Positions 10,327 to 20,316 of a stretch of DNA of 64,000 nucleotides are shown one piece after another. A model generated the notes under the pieces. It was not told the origin of the DNA and did not search any database. It was given only the letters and a program-made list of their open reading frames with translations. The position numbers were made by a program, and so were the translations under genes. Every line of letters starts with the position of its first letter. Position 1 is the first letter of the stretch. Source of the DNA: an uncultured Clostridia bacterium. GTDB taxonomy: Bacteria; Bacillota; Clostridia; Oscillospirales; Ruminococcaceae. The stretch lies in contig CANQTP010000007.1 of NCBI GenBank assembly GCA_947626755.1, forward strand, positions 1 to 64,000. The letters are read 5' to 3'.

Positions 10327-11385
10327 ATGAGCGATATAAACGAAAAGATCCCCGAAACTGCGGCGGTCACCGAAACTGAACACTCTCCGCGGAAAAATAC
10401 GGCTAAAATTGCATTAAAGCCCGCAATGAGCATATTCTTCACAATGCTTGCGGTGATAATCTGCCTTGCGGCGGCGGTAATAATTCTTGCAGTCAGAGTG
10501 GGAAAAGCCGATGAGGAGGAAGAAATTCCCGAAGATGCCGAGGAAGTTTTCGTTCCCGTTGTCAATGAGCGGGTATACGATTTCTTCGACGAGGACGACA
10601 CCATTCTCTTTGACGATCCCACATACGGACAGATATGGCTGCCAACATTAAGCAACGTTCCCAAGCATACATATGACTACAGCGGGCTTAAACTTGAAAA
10701 CGGACGCTATACATACAGCGAAAACGGCGAAGTTATCTCCCGCACAGGAATAGACGTTTCTTATCATAACGGAAACATCGACTGGAACAGAGTCGCGGCT
10801 GACGGCGTGGATTTTGCAATACTCCGCGTGGGTTACAGAGGTTACGAAAGCGGACAGATCAACCTTGACTCAAATTTCCACAGCTATATAAACGGCGCAC
10901 TGAACGCAGGTCTTGACGTGGGAGTGTACTTCTATTCGCAGGCTGTGAATTCCGATGAAGCCATAGAAGAGGCAAATTTTGTCATGGAGCAGATCCACGG
11001 CTATGATGTAAAGTTCCCGATAATTTTTGACTGGGAGGTCACCGAAGAGGAAACTTCCCGCACCAACAATGCCGCGCCCCATGTAGTAACGGAATGTGCT
11101 GCGGCGTTCTGCGATACCATAACTGACGGCGGATATACTCCCATGCTTTACGGCAGCAGGAAATTTGCCCTTATGAAGCTTGATCTCAGCAAGCTCCCGA
11201 AGGTGGATTTCTGGTTCGCCGAATACAAGGACGGTCACAACGAACCCAGCTATCCATATAATTATCAGATTTGGCAGTACGCCAGTGACGGAAGCGTGGA
11301 CGGCATTGAAGGCGATGTTGATATGAATATCTGCTTTGCGGATTACGGCAGGACAATTCCTGCAGAAAATACAGACGAAACATAA
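10327..11385 (+). CDS. GH25-family lysozyme-like protein, membrane anchored
   Basis: 352 aa; N-terminal TM; RTGIDVSYHNGNIDWNRV...ILRVGYRGY...DVGVYFYSQAV...IIFDWEV...QIWQYASDGSVDGIEGDVDMN. Confidence 0.92.
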   Translation: MSDINEKIPETAAVTETEHSPRKNTAKIALKPAMSIFFTMLAVIICLAAAVIILAVRVGKADEEEEIPEDAEEVFVPVVNERVYDFFDEDDTILFDDPTYGQIWLPTLSNVPKHTYDYSGLKLENGRYTYSENGEVISRTGIDVSYHNGNIDWNRVAADGVDFAILRVGYRGYESGQINLDSNFHSYINGALNAGLDVGVYFYSQAVNSDEAIEEANFVMEQIHGYDVKFPIIFDWEVTEEETSRTNNAAPHVVTECAAAFCDTITDGGYTPMLYGSRKFALMKLDLSKLPKVDFWFAEYKDGHNEPSYPYNYQIWQYASDGSVDGIEGDVDMNICFADYGRTIPAENTDET

Positions 11386-11393
11386 TTGAAAGG

Positions 11394-12275
11394 GTGTTTT
11401 TTATGCAAACGGTCATTTCGTCCGAAAAATTAACAGCGGTGATCGACAGCTTCGGCGCAGAGCTTCATTCGGTAAAGGACAGCGGCGGAACGGAATATCT
11501 GTGGCAGGCTGATCCTGCGGTCTGGAAGCGTCACGCTCCCGTGCTTTTCCCGTTTATATGCAATACCGATTCCGGGGTCTACACCGTTGACGGGAAACAG
11601 TTCAGACTTGCAAATCACGGTTTTGCGCGGGATAACGAATTTGCCCTTGTTTCTTCGGAAAAGAGCGAAGCGGAATTTGTCCTGAGATCATCGGAAGATA
11701 CAAAGAAGCTGTATCCATATGATTTTGAACTGTACCTGAAATATTCCGTTTTGGGAAACAGACTCACGGTAAGTTACCGTGTAAAGAACACAAACGGCAA
11801 AGCGATAAGATTTTTCATTGGCGGACACCCTGCTTTCAGAGTTCCGATAAACAGCGGCGAAAGTTTTGAGGACTACTATGTGGAGTACGAAAAGCCCGAA
11901 ACTATAGTTCAGGAACTGAAAGACAAAAAAATAACCGTCCTTGACGGCGGAAAGACCGTTCCGCTCAGTCATGAACTGTTTGCAAATGATGTTTTCATGA
12001 AAGATAAGCCTGATTCATCTTGGGTGGCGCTTGTCAACAAGAACACGGGAAAAAGCATAAAGCTGCATTTTGACAGCAAAGGCTGCATAGCGGTATGGTC
12101 AACATATTCTTCCGACAAAAGCGTTACCGAAAAAGCGGAATTCGTATGTCTTGAACCATGGAGCAGCGTTCCGGTATATCTTTGCGGAAGCGAAGAACTT
12201 ACCGAAATGAAAAATGCTGTGGTTCTTGATGACGGAAAAGAATATATTTTCTCTTACGTTATTGAAATTGAATAG
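11394..12275 (+). CDS. aldose 1-epimerase family protein
   Basis: 293 aa; GAELHSVKDSGGTEYLWQADPAVWKRHAPVLFPFIC, ..FFIGGHPAFRVP.., LEPWSS. Confidence 0.9.
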   Translation: MFFMQTVISSEKLTAVIDSFGAELHSVKDSGGTEYLWQADPAVWKRHAPVLFPFICNTDSGVYTVDGKQFRLANHGFARDNEFALVSSEKSEAEFVLRSSEDTKKLYPYDFELYLKYSVLGNRLTVSYRVKNTNGKAIRFFIGGHPAFRVPINSGESFEDYYVEYEKPETIVQELKDKKITVLDGGKTVPLSHELFANDVFMKDKPDSSWVALVNKNTGKSIKLHFDSKGCIAVWSTYSSDKSVTEKAEFVCLEPWSSVPVYLCGSEELTEMKNAVVLDDGKEYIFSYVIEIE

Positions 12276-12290
12276 ATCAGAATAATACAA

Positions 12291-12328
12291 TAGATCCGTA
12301 CAAAGCTCCTCTGCTCTGTACGGATCTC
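12291..12328. terminator. hairpin terminator between the convergent epimerase and HTH genes
   Basis: AGATCCGTAC...GTACGGATCT followed by CTTTTCTTT. Confidence 0.75.
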
Positions 12329-12334
12329 TTTTCT

Positions 12335-12766
12335 TTATTCTTCGGGAGTTTCTTCAGGCTCGGAAGATGCCGCATTTGAACGCAGCTTATTCTGATACGC
12401 TTCGTTATCGAACCAATCGTCAAGCACCGTTACGGAGATCGAATATCCCGTTGCCGTCTCCACATACTCGGTTATTTCACCCGTTTTTATAAGTTCAACT
12501 ATCTTATCTGTGGAAAGATTCAGATACTTGCCCGCTTCTTCCTCGGTAAGATATTTTTTTTCGGAAATACCCATTTCCGACGGCACACTTACGGTGTTTG
12601 TAGAAGCTATCTGCTTTTCTTCAAGAGTCTTATTCAGCTTTCTTACTCCGCCGCCTATGTTTATCCCCGCAATAAGTATGCATATCCCGAGAAAAAGTGA
12701 TGCGACAAGCGTTGGATTTATGCCGCCCGAACGTTTTGCGGGACGCGCTCCCGATTGATTTGCCAT
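12335..12766 (-). CDS. single-TM protein with excisionase-type (MerR-like) HTH domain
   Basis: Start re-chosen at MANQSGARPAKRSGG (an RBS lies upstream of 12766). TM LVASLFLGICILIAGI, then YLTEEEAGKYLNLSTDKIVELIKTGEI... Confidence 0.75.
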   Translation of the reverse strand: MANQSGARPAKRSGGINPTLVASLFLGICILIAGINIGGGVRKLNKTLEEKQIASTNTVSVPSEMGISEKKYLTEEEAGKYLNLSTDKIVELIKTGEITEYVETATGYSISVTVLDDWFDNEAYQNKLRSNAASSEPEETPEE

Positions 12767-12785
12767 TGTATTTTCCTCCTCGTTT

Positions 12786-15700
12786 TTAGGATAGCTGCAC
12801 CGGCACCGTCTCCCCCAGCGCGAACGAATACAGGTATGCTTCCCTGACTTCCTTGCCGTATATCTTTGACAAAGCCGCCGCATACAGTTTTATCTGCAAG
12901 CTGTATCTTTCCGTAAGTTCTTCGGGAGAATCCACCCTGTCGGTCTTATGATCCACAAGAACTATCCCGCCGTTTTCCTCAAAAAAGCAGTCGGCTGTTC
13001 CCTGTATCATACTATCATTATTATACTCCTTAAATCTTTCGCCGTCAAGGGAAATATCGGACTTTTTGACTAAAAATTTCTGTTCGCGTCTTATAATGTC
13101 GGATCTTTTCATTCGCTGATACAGTTCCGACCTGAAAAATCCCGAGATCTGCCTTTTGTTCAGGCTCTTTACTTCTTCTGCGCTCATGATCCCTATCTCT
13201 GCAAGCCGCTCCGCTTCTTTGGAAATATCGTTTTCCGCAGCGGCATAGTCCGCATACTGCATGAACGTATGCAGTGCCGTTCCTCTTTCCGCAGCCGTAA
13301 GACCGTTTTCCTCTGCAAATTCGGGACGGCGCAGCACGAATTCTTCCTCCGCGCCGCTTTTGGCAATTTCCGTTACCGTCATTTTTGCAGGCTGTGCCGT
13401 CCCTTCCCCTTCATAAGAAAATGCGAAAAGCTTTTTAAGAGCATTCACCTTATCTGCATCGGGTTTTGCAGTTCCTTTCACTTCCGTTTTTACTGTAGAA
13501 TTTTTCATATCCTGAACGATGGTTTTAACTTTTACCTCGCCGATATCTGTAACTTTTTCTTTTTTATCCCAGTCTTTATCCGCAATGAACATTGCTTCCG
13601 CTATCCATTCAAGCATGGATCCCGCTTTTCCCGCTGCTTTCGCATATGCATTATTGTACGTTTCAATATATTCCTTTGCGGAAGAAATTTTCTTTCTGAT
13701 CTTTTCGTTGTCGGGAATAGTTATAAAAAGCTGTTCCTTTGCCCTTGTAAGAGCAACATAAAGCAAACGCATTTCCTCACTGACAGAATTTCTGCCGTTT
13801 ACCGAAGAGATTACAGATACGGGAAACGATTTATATGCCCGGAACTTGTCTCTTTCCTGTATCTTCAGAGCTATGCCGTATTCTGAATTCATCTGTATGC
13901 GTTTTTCCTGATCCTTCGTATTGAATTCTGTCGATGTTCCGCACAGGAACACGAACGGATATTCAAGTCCTTTTGATTTATGTATGGTCTTTACCGAAAC
14001 CGCATTATCTCCCGCAGAAACGGAAGATGCCATATTCATGTCCGCACCGCGGCGGATCATGTTATCGGTATATCTTACAAATCCCGAGATCCCGCCGCCC
14101 GAATTTTTCTCATAGCTTTCCGCAATGTCAAGCAGCAGCCGCAGATTTGCTTTTTTGACGTTTCCGTCCTTGTACGTCTGAACGGTGGACAGCAGATCTG
14201 TGCTGTCGTATATCGTGCGGATAAATCGGTCAAGCTTCTGGGAAGCGGCACAGTACCGCAGTTTTTCAAAAGTTTTCATAAATCTTTCAAGCTTTGCAAA
14301 AAGCCCTTCGGATATTACGATGCCGTCAGTATCCTTTTCCATTATCGCTCTTATCTTGTTAAAGAACTTTTTCTCATCTTTTTTCACAAGCGAAACTACA
14401 GCCATATCGTCGGCGCTAAGCATGAACATCGGGGACATCAGCACCGCGGTAAGCGGTATATTCTGCATCGGATCGTCCACCACCGACAGCATACTCATAA
14501 GCGCGGAGATCTCCCTTGAACGCAGATAGCCTTTCGGTTCTTCCGCATGGGCTTTTATGCCCATTTCCGCAAGAGCTTTTACATACACTTCCGACTTTTT
14601 ATTGCTTCTCACAAGTATGCAGAAATCTCTCGGCTCGCAGGGACGCGAAGTCTTACCTTCATATACTTTTTTCACGCCAAGCATTGAATGTATCTTGACG
14701 GCAGCAGCATATGCCTCCGATTCCGCAAAATTATTATCCTCTTCATCTTCCTGCTGCTCGGGATCCTGTTTTTCCGACTCCTGCTGTTCGGGATCCTGCT
14801 TCTCCGACTCCTGCTGTCCGCCATCGGAAGCAGAATCATCTGCAGTATCTTTTGCGGCAGAGGAACTGTCGGGAACAATTATTATCTCAGTGTCTCTTTC
14901 GGCTTCTTCATAATCCGCTCCGTAAACAAGCTCCTCAGCGGCAGTATAGTCAACATCTCCCACCGATACGGACATAAGATTCTTGAATACAAAATTCACA
15001 AATCCTATAACTTCCTTGCTGCTGCGGAAATTCTTATTCAGAAGTATTTTTACATTCGGCTTGTATTCGCCGTTCTCGCTGTATTCTTCGGCAATACTCA
15101 GAGCGTTCTTGAAAAGCTGCGGGTTGGCGAGCCTGAATCTGTATATCGACTGTTTGATGTCTCCCACAGTAAACAGATTCGTTCCGCCCCGCTCCGCAGT
15201 GCCGTCCTTGGAAAGCATTTTGAATATCAGATCCTGATTGTCGTTTGCGTCCTGAAATTCGTCTATCATCACAACGGAATAATACTCCGAAAGTTCTTTT
15301 GCAAGTTTTGTCTTTACGATCTTTCCTTTATCATCTTTTTCCGCAAGAAGAGCTATTGCAAGCTGTTCCGCATCGGAAAAGGAAAGGGCGTTCTTTTCGT
15401 TTTTGAGTCTGTGCAGTTCATCGTCAAAACATCTTACCATTTCAAACAACGCTTTTAATATTTCCGCGTGTTTTTTGTAATCGTCATTTATTTCTTCGAT
15501 GGTAAAAAGCTTTGAATTGAATACTTTGATCTTTGATTTATAGTCGTTTCTCTTTTTCAGTAGCTTGCTTCTGGCTTCCTTCTGCTCCTCGGTAAGTTCG
15601 TCTTTTTTTACTCTTTCTATCTGAGAAAAATCTCCCGCGTTTTTTGAGAATTTCTTATTCCAGTCCTGATCCTTACGCGCATTTTCCTTCATTGCCGAAA

Positions 15701-16457
15701 CTATTGAAGCATCATTTTCTATCGCCTTGGAATCGCTTACTTTATTTTTATATTCTTTATCAAGATTTGAAAATTTACTATGCATTTCTTCGTAAAAATC
15801 ACATACATATTCCTCGTATATCTTTGCAAAAGCATCGTTTTTTTCCGAAAATCCCGAAGCGTAAAAATCTTCCCATTCCTTCATTTTATCTTTATAGAAC
15901 GGCAGGGACACAAGAAATCTGTAGACCGACAGCAGCGTTTCTTCCAGTTCGGTGTCGCCTCTTGAGGAACTGCTGAAAAAGTCGCAGAGCATTTCCATCG
16001 TGTCGGGTCTTTCCGCATAGAATTTTTCAAAAGTGTTCGCCGCCGCGTTCCGCATAAGCACAGAAGCTTCCGCATCATCAAGTATGCGGAAGCCCGCCGA
16101 AATATCCAATGACTGAACATTTTCCCTTATCATATCAAAGCAGAATGAATGTATGGTTGAAATTTTCGCAGTCTGCAAAAGTGTCTGCTGACTGCATAGC
16201 CATGTATTGCCCGGATCTTCCGCAAGGCGCTCCGAAAGCTTGCTGTAAAGTCTCTGCTTCATCTGCAGAGCCGCATCGTTCGTGAACGTCACCACCACAA
16301 GCCTGTCCGCAGGAGTCTTGTTTTTCTTATCGGAAAGTATCCTTACAAGACGTTCCACCAGAACGGAAGTTTTGCCGCTTCCTGCCGCAGCCGAAACGAT
16401 TATCCCCATGCCGTCCGCATTTATTGCATTTTCCTGCTCGGGAGTCCAATTACTCAT
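12786..16457 (-). CDS. addA: ATP-dependent helicase/nuclease subunit A (AddA)
   Basis: MSNWTPEQENAINADGMGIIVSAAAGSGKTSVLVERLVR (UvrD-type Walker A), MIDEFQDAN, and C-terminal nuclease QGTADCFFEENGGIVLVDHKTDR. Confidence 0.96.
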   Translation of the reverse strand: MSNWTPEQENAINADGMGIIVSAAAGSGKTSVLVERLVRILSDKKNKTPADRLVVVTFTNDAALQMKQRLYSKLSERLAEDPGNTWLCSQQTLLQTAKISTIHSFCFDMIRENVQSLDISAGFRILDDAEASVLMRNAAANTFEKFYAERPDTMEMLCDFFSSSSRGDTELEETLLSVYRFLVSLPFYKDKMKEWEDFYASGFSEKNDAFAKIYEEYVCDFYEEMHSKFSNLDKEYKNKVSDSKAIENDASIVSAMKENARKDQDWNKKFSKNAGDFSQIERVKKDELTEEQKEARSKLLKKRNDYKSKIKVFNSKLFTIEEINDDYKKHAEILKALFEMVRCFDDELHRLKNEKNALSFSDAEQLAIALLAEKDDKGKIVKTKLAKELSEYYSVVMIDEFQDANDNQDLIFKMLSKDGTAERGGTNLFTVGDIKQSIYRFRLANPQLFKNALSIAEEYSENGEYKPNVKILLNKNFRSSKEVIGFVNFVFKNLMSVSVGDVDYTAAEELVYGADYEEAERDTEIIIVPDSSSAAKDTADDSASDGGQQESEKQDPEQQESEKQDPEQQEDEEDNNFAESEAYAAAVKIHSMLGVKKVYEGKTSRPCEPRDFCILVRSNKKSEVYVKALAEMGIKAHAEEPKGYLRSREISALMSMLSVVDDPMQNIPLTAVLMSPMFMLSADDMAVVSLVKKDEKKFFNKIRAIMEKDTDGIVISEGLFAKLERFMKTFEKLRYCAASQKLDRFIRTIYDSTDLLSTVQTYKDGNVKKANLRLLLDIAESYEKNSGGGISGFVRYTDNMIRRGADMNMASSVSAGDNAVSVKTIHKSKGLEYPFVFLCGTSTEFNTKDQEKRIQMNSEYGIALKIQERDKFRAYKSFPVSVISSVNGRNSVSEEMRLLYVALTRAKEQLFITIPDNEKIRKKISSAKEYIETYNNAYAKAAGKAGSMLEWIAEAMFIADKDWDKKEKVTDIGEVKVKTIVQDMKNSTVKTEVKGTAKPDADKVNALKKLFAFSYEGEGTAQPAKMTVTEIAKSGAEEEFVLRRPEFAEENGLTAAERGTALHTFMQYADYAAAENDISKEAERLAEIGIMSAEEVKSLNKRQISGFFRSELYQRMKRSDIIRREQKFLVKKSDISLDGERFKEYNNDSMIQGTADCFFEENGGIVLVDHKTDRVDSPEELTERYSLQIKLYAAALSKIYGKEVREAYLYSFALGETVPVQLS
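14751..14820 (-). repeat. in-frame 30-bp tandem repeat (about 2.3 units) in addA
   Basis: ctgctgctcgggatcctgtttttccgactc / ctgctgttcgggatcctgcttctccgactc / ctgctg; encodes QESEKQDPEQ repeats. Confidence 0.9.
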
Positions 16458-16471
16458 AGTCCGCATCTCCT

Positions 16472-19400
16472 TTACTTGTTCATAATAGCTTCTATCTGAC
16501 GGGCGCTGTCATCATCGTATGTGCGGACTTCGTCCGGGGGATATTTTCCGCATATGGGATAATAGTCGCAATACTCACAGGGAACGGAGCTTTTGGGAGC
16601 TTTCAGCGGACTTGCTTCCACCTTTCCGTCAAGCATATCCTCCGCTGTCTGCTCAATAAGCATATAAGAATACTTTCTCAGATTGTCAAGCTGTTTCGCC
16701 GTGACAATGGACGATGATCTCTTGCTGTAACCGTTCTTTGTTTCCTTTACGGGTATGAATTTTCCGCCGATATCCGCTTCCATTGCCTCTATGATCTCTC
16801 TTTCTTCCAGAACAAAACCGTTCATTTTGTAGGTAATGTCATAAGCCTTTTCTTTATCGTCCGAATCCCTTTCAAGTTTCGGAGCAACATCTTTTGCAGG
16901 CATATAAAGCACTCCCGCAGGCAGGGAATTGCTGTAAAGCCCATTGTGTCCCTTTTCGGTAAGTGCAAAAAGGTAAAGCAGCATCTGCATATTTACACCG
17001 TAAAGAAGATCTGTAAATTCAAATACTTTCGTTCCCGATTTATAATCTATAACGCGGATATATTTTACGCCGTTCATTTCAAAAACGTCAACTCTGTCCA
17101 CAGTTCCCTCAAAATATACCTTTATGCCGCCTGATGTGATAAGCTCTAACGGACTTTCATCGCCGCTCCGCCCGATGGTATATTCAAAATTTTCGGGAAC
17201 GAATTTATTCTGCCTGAATTCATCTGCCGTTCTTTCAAGAATATCGGTGACTGTCCGTGCAAGCCTTGAAAATGCCGCTTTGTAACGCCTTGTCTTTCCG
17301 AAATCCCCGCCTACCGCATCGCTTTCATAATATTTTTTAAGATATTCTTTGGTTTTATTGAAAATATCCTCTCTTTTTAATCTGATAAAGTCGTCTTTTT
17401 TGCAGTTTCTGAGAAATTCGCACAGGCAATAGTGTATAGCCGTTCCCTTTGACGGACTGTCCATATCCACCTTTTTCGGCGGATAGAGCCGCAGTCCCTT
17501 TTTGCAGTAGTAAAGGAAAGGACATTTATTGTAATCCTCAAATCTTGATGCGGAAAGATACACCGAATTTCCGAAAAGCTTTCTGCTTGTTTCGGGAGAA
17601 AGCCTGTGTTCCGAAGCATTCTCCACTTCACGGAGATATTTTATTCTCGAAGCGTACTCGGGTATCTCATTCAGAACGGCAAGCAGGCTTGCGGAATCGC
17701 TGTCGTCGCGGCGGTAATGCTGAACATACTGATAATATGCCGCCTCGGGAGTTGTGCAGAATGAGAGTATCCCACGTTTTTGAAAATCAAGGACAATATC
17801 CCCGCCAAAAACTTTCTCCGCCTGATTTGCAATAACCGACGGATAAAGCGCTTTTCCCGAAATATCCGAACGGGAATAGGATATGTAAAGCCTGTCCGAA
17901 GCCGACGAGACCGCATTGTAAGCGGTGAAACGCTCCTCCGTCAGCATATCCGCAGAATTGCCCGGAATGACTATCCCCGCATTTTCAAGAGCAAGCCTGT
18001 CCCTGTCGCTGAGAAGTCCCGACGATTTGGCTGCAAACGGGAATAGTCCCTCGTTTGCCCCGATGACAAATACAGCTTTTACGTTTGAAAGCCTTGCGGT
18101 ATGCGCAGCCGAAAATCTTACACAGTCCAGTGTCTGCGGCGGAGAGGAAAGCTTTAATTTTCCCACAGCCGAGGAGAACAGCTCCGAAAATTCCGACAGC
18201 GGTATCTTTTCATCTCCTATCGTCCTGCTGAGAGTTTCAAGAAGAGTGCAGAGCAGTTCCCATAACTGCTTCATTTCACGGACGGCACTAAGTGCCTCAG
18301 CGTCCGTTACGGTGCAGCCGCTGCAGAAAGCAATGATATTGTCCGCCGCCCCCGTTTTGTCAAGGAAGTCGGTAATTGCCGAGCAGATCGTTTTTCCGTC
18401 CGCATCGGTGCAGGCTTTTCTCAGCGCAGATACAGGCTCTGTGACCTTCCTGCGGACAGCTTCCGCATCAACGCCGAGATCCTTGTCCTCACGGAATTTT
18501 TCCTGCCACATTCTGCCCTCAACGTTCCATTTGTAGCAGTAATCTTCCGCAGCGGATATTTCATCATCGGAAAGACCCGGCATTCCCGTTTTCATGTAGC
18601 GGAGCCAATCCTCCGTTGAAGAATTTTCCTCCGCCGCAAGTTTCAGAGCGGTCTTTATAAATATAAACAAAGATTTATGAGCGGCAGTAAAGCTTTCATC
18701 GGTGTATAAAGGTATCCCGTAACGCTCCGCACTGCTTTCCATCACCGAAGAATATGTCTCCTTCTGCCTTGAAAGAACGGCTATATCCTTATATTCATAT
18801 CCTTCCTCCATAACAAGGCGGCGTATCTCCGAGCAGACAAAATCTCCCTCATCATAAATATCCCCCGCGCTGTAAACTCTTACGGCTTTACACTCTTTGC
18901 CGTATTTTTGAGGAGCATTTCTCAGGACGTTCCTGCTGAAATATCCTATCTCATCGGCATTGGCTCTGCGCTGCTCCTTCATCATATCCGCCCTGAAGCC
19001 CACGTTCAGATCTTCAGCAAGTTTTTTGAGCCTGTAGAACGTCTTGTTTACCGCTTCAAAAACCGAATATCCGTTCCCCGAAAATTCTGCCGCCGAAAGG
19101 CAGACCGTAAGCTGTCCGTCCGCCATTATCGAATTGAGCATGGAATATTCGTCCGCGGTGAAGCTTTTGAAAGCGTCGACAAATACTGTTTTCCCCTTGA
19201 AATACCCGTATTTCCGCGCTTTTTCAGCCGCTTCGGAAATATTGCTCTCCCCGTCTGTATATCCTCTTTCCGCAAGACGTCTTGTGTATTCCGCATAGAT
19301 CGCCGCAATATCCTTGATCTTGTCCTTGATGCTTTCATCGGCGTGCTCTGCACATTCCGAAAACTGCTCGGGAGTTATGCCGTTGACTTTAAGATCCTTT

Positions 19401-19774
19401 ATTATCTCAAGACAGCTGTCAATAAACGAGATCTGCTTTGCCTGCCTGTTATAGAATACCGGACCTTCCCTTGAAAGGATCTCGGAGATCGTTCCGTACA
19501 TCATTATATTTGCTATGATGTCGTCTGCATATTTTCCCTTTGTCCCGCCGTGAAGAACGGATATTTCCCGGGCAATTTTTGCAAATGAAAGCGTTTCAAC
19601 ATGATTGAAAAGCTCCGCTCCCATATGCTCGTAAAGATCCTTTTCAAACTCAAATGAAAACTGATCGGGAATTATTACCGAAACGTCCTTTTTTTCCGAA
19701 GCGGCAAGCTTTATCCGTTCCATCATTTCATATGTTTTTCCCGAACCTGCCTCGCCTGCTATGATATTCAGCAT
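16472..19774 (-). CDS. addB: ATP-dependent helicase/nuclease subunit B (AddB)
   Basis: 1100 aa; MLNIIAGEAGSGKTYEMMERI; C-terminal CEYCDYYPICG with upstream CPFLYYCKKGL (Fe-S nuclease cysteines); adjacent to addA. Confidence 0.95.
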   Translation of the reverse strand: MLNIIAGEAGSGKTYEMMERIKLAASEKKDVSVIIPDQFSFEFEKDLYEHMGAELFNHVETLSFAKIAREISVLHGGTKGKYADDIIANIMMYGTISEILSREGPVFYNRQAKQISFIDSCLEIIKDLKVNGITPEQFSECAEHADESIKDKIKDIAAIYAEYTRRLAERGYTDGESNISEAAEKARKYGYFKGKTVFVDAFKSFTADEYSMLNSIMADGQLTVCLSAAEFSGNGYSVFEAVNKTFYRLKKLAEDLNVGFRADMMKEQRRANADEIGYFSRNVLRNAPQKYGKECKAVRVYSAGDIYDEGDFVCSEIRRLVMEEGYEYKDIAVLSRQKETYSSVMESSAERYGIPLYTDESFTAAHKSLFIFIKTALKLAAEENSSTEDWLRYMKTGMPGLSDDEISAAEDYCYKWNVEGRMWQEKFREDKDLGVDAEAVRRKVTEPVSALRKACTDADGKTICSAITDFLDKTGAADNIIAFCSGCTVTDAEALSAVREMKQLWELLCTLLETLSRTIGDEKIPLSEFSELFSSAVGKLKLSSPPQTLDCVRFSAAHTARLSNVKAVFVIGANEGLFPFAAKSSGLLSDRDRLALENAGIVIPGNSADMLTEERFTAYNAVSSASDRLYISYSRSDISGKALYPSVIANQAEKVFGGDIVLDFQKRGILSFCTTPEAAYYQYVQHYRRDDSDSASLLAVLNEIPEYASRIKYLREVENASEHRLSPETSRKLFGNSVYLSASRFEDYNKCPFLYYCKKGLRLYPPKKVDMDSPSKGTAIHYCLCEFLRNCKKDDFIRLKREDIFNKTKEYLKKYYESDAVGGDFGKTRRYKAAFSRLARTVTDILERTADEFRQNKFVPENFEYTIGRSGDESPLELITSGGIKVYFEGTVDRVDVFEMNGVKYIRVIDYKSGTKVFEFTDLLYGVNMQMLLYLFALTEKGHNGLYSNSLPAGVLYMPAKDVAPKLERDSDDKEKAYDITYKMNGFVLEEREIIEAMEADIGGKFIPVKETKNGYSKRSSSIVTAKQLDNLRKYSYMLIEQTAEDMLDGKVEASPLKAPKSSVPCEYCDYYPICGKYPPDEVRTYDDDSARQIEAIMNK

Positions 19775-19776
19775 AG

Positions 19777-20316
19777 TTATCTTCTTTCCTTTCGTGACCT
19801 GTCTGCAAATCTCCAGAGTATATCCCTGTACTCGGGAGTGGCATAATTTATCCCCACCCGCGGCAGAGTTTCAATATCGGGACGGTATCCGTCGTCCATA
19901 ATGCATATCCGCGGATTTCCGAAAAGGGGCTGCCCGTTGAAGCTTCCGTCAACACCGAGTTTTTTCGTCAGCTTTCCCGGACCGTCATAAACTTCACAGG
20001 CGCGGAACAGCACTGCCTGAGGCATTCCCTCCGCGCCTGTGACAACATTCATAAGATGATGCATACCGTAACAAAGATAAACATACAAATAACCCGCTTT
20101 GCCGTATAATATCTCCGTTCTTTTCGTCCTGCCCTTACTTGCATGACAGGCAGTGTCCTCCTCGCCGCGGTAAGCTTCCGTTTCGGTTATCCGAAGCGAA
20201 GTCCTTACGCCGTCACTGTCCGTACAGACTATAAGCTTTCCCACCAGATCGGGAGCAGCTTCAAGGCAGTCCCTGCAAAAGAATTTCCTTGTCAGGACTT
20301 TGCTTTTCAAGATCAT
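19777..20316 (-). CDS. DNA-3-methyladenine glycosylase (AAG/MPG family)
   Basis: 179 aa; RITETEAYRGEEDTACHASKGRTKRTEILYGKAGYLYVYLCYGMHHLMNVVT. Confidence 0.95.
   Translation of the reverse strand: MILKSKVLTRKFFCRDCLEAAPDLVGKLIVCTDSDGVRTSLRITETEAYRGEEDTACHASKGRTKRTEILYGKAGYLYVYLCYGMHHLMNVVTGAEGMPQAVLFRACEVYDGPGKLTKKLGVDGSFNGQPLFGNPRICIMDDGYRPDIETLPRVGINYATPEYRDILWRFADRSRKERR

Noticed and set aside
14751-14820. Possible CRISPR or non-coding tandem array
   Set aside because: Unit is 30 bp with no spacers and is in frame inside addA; a protein linker repeat explains it.
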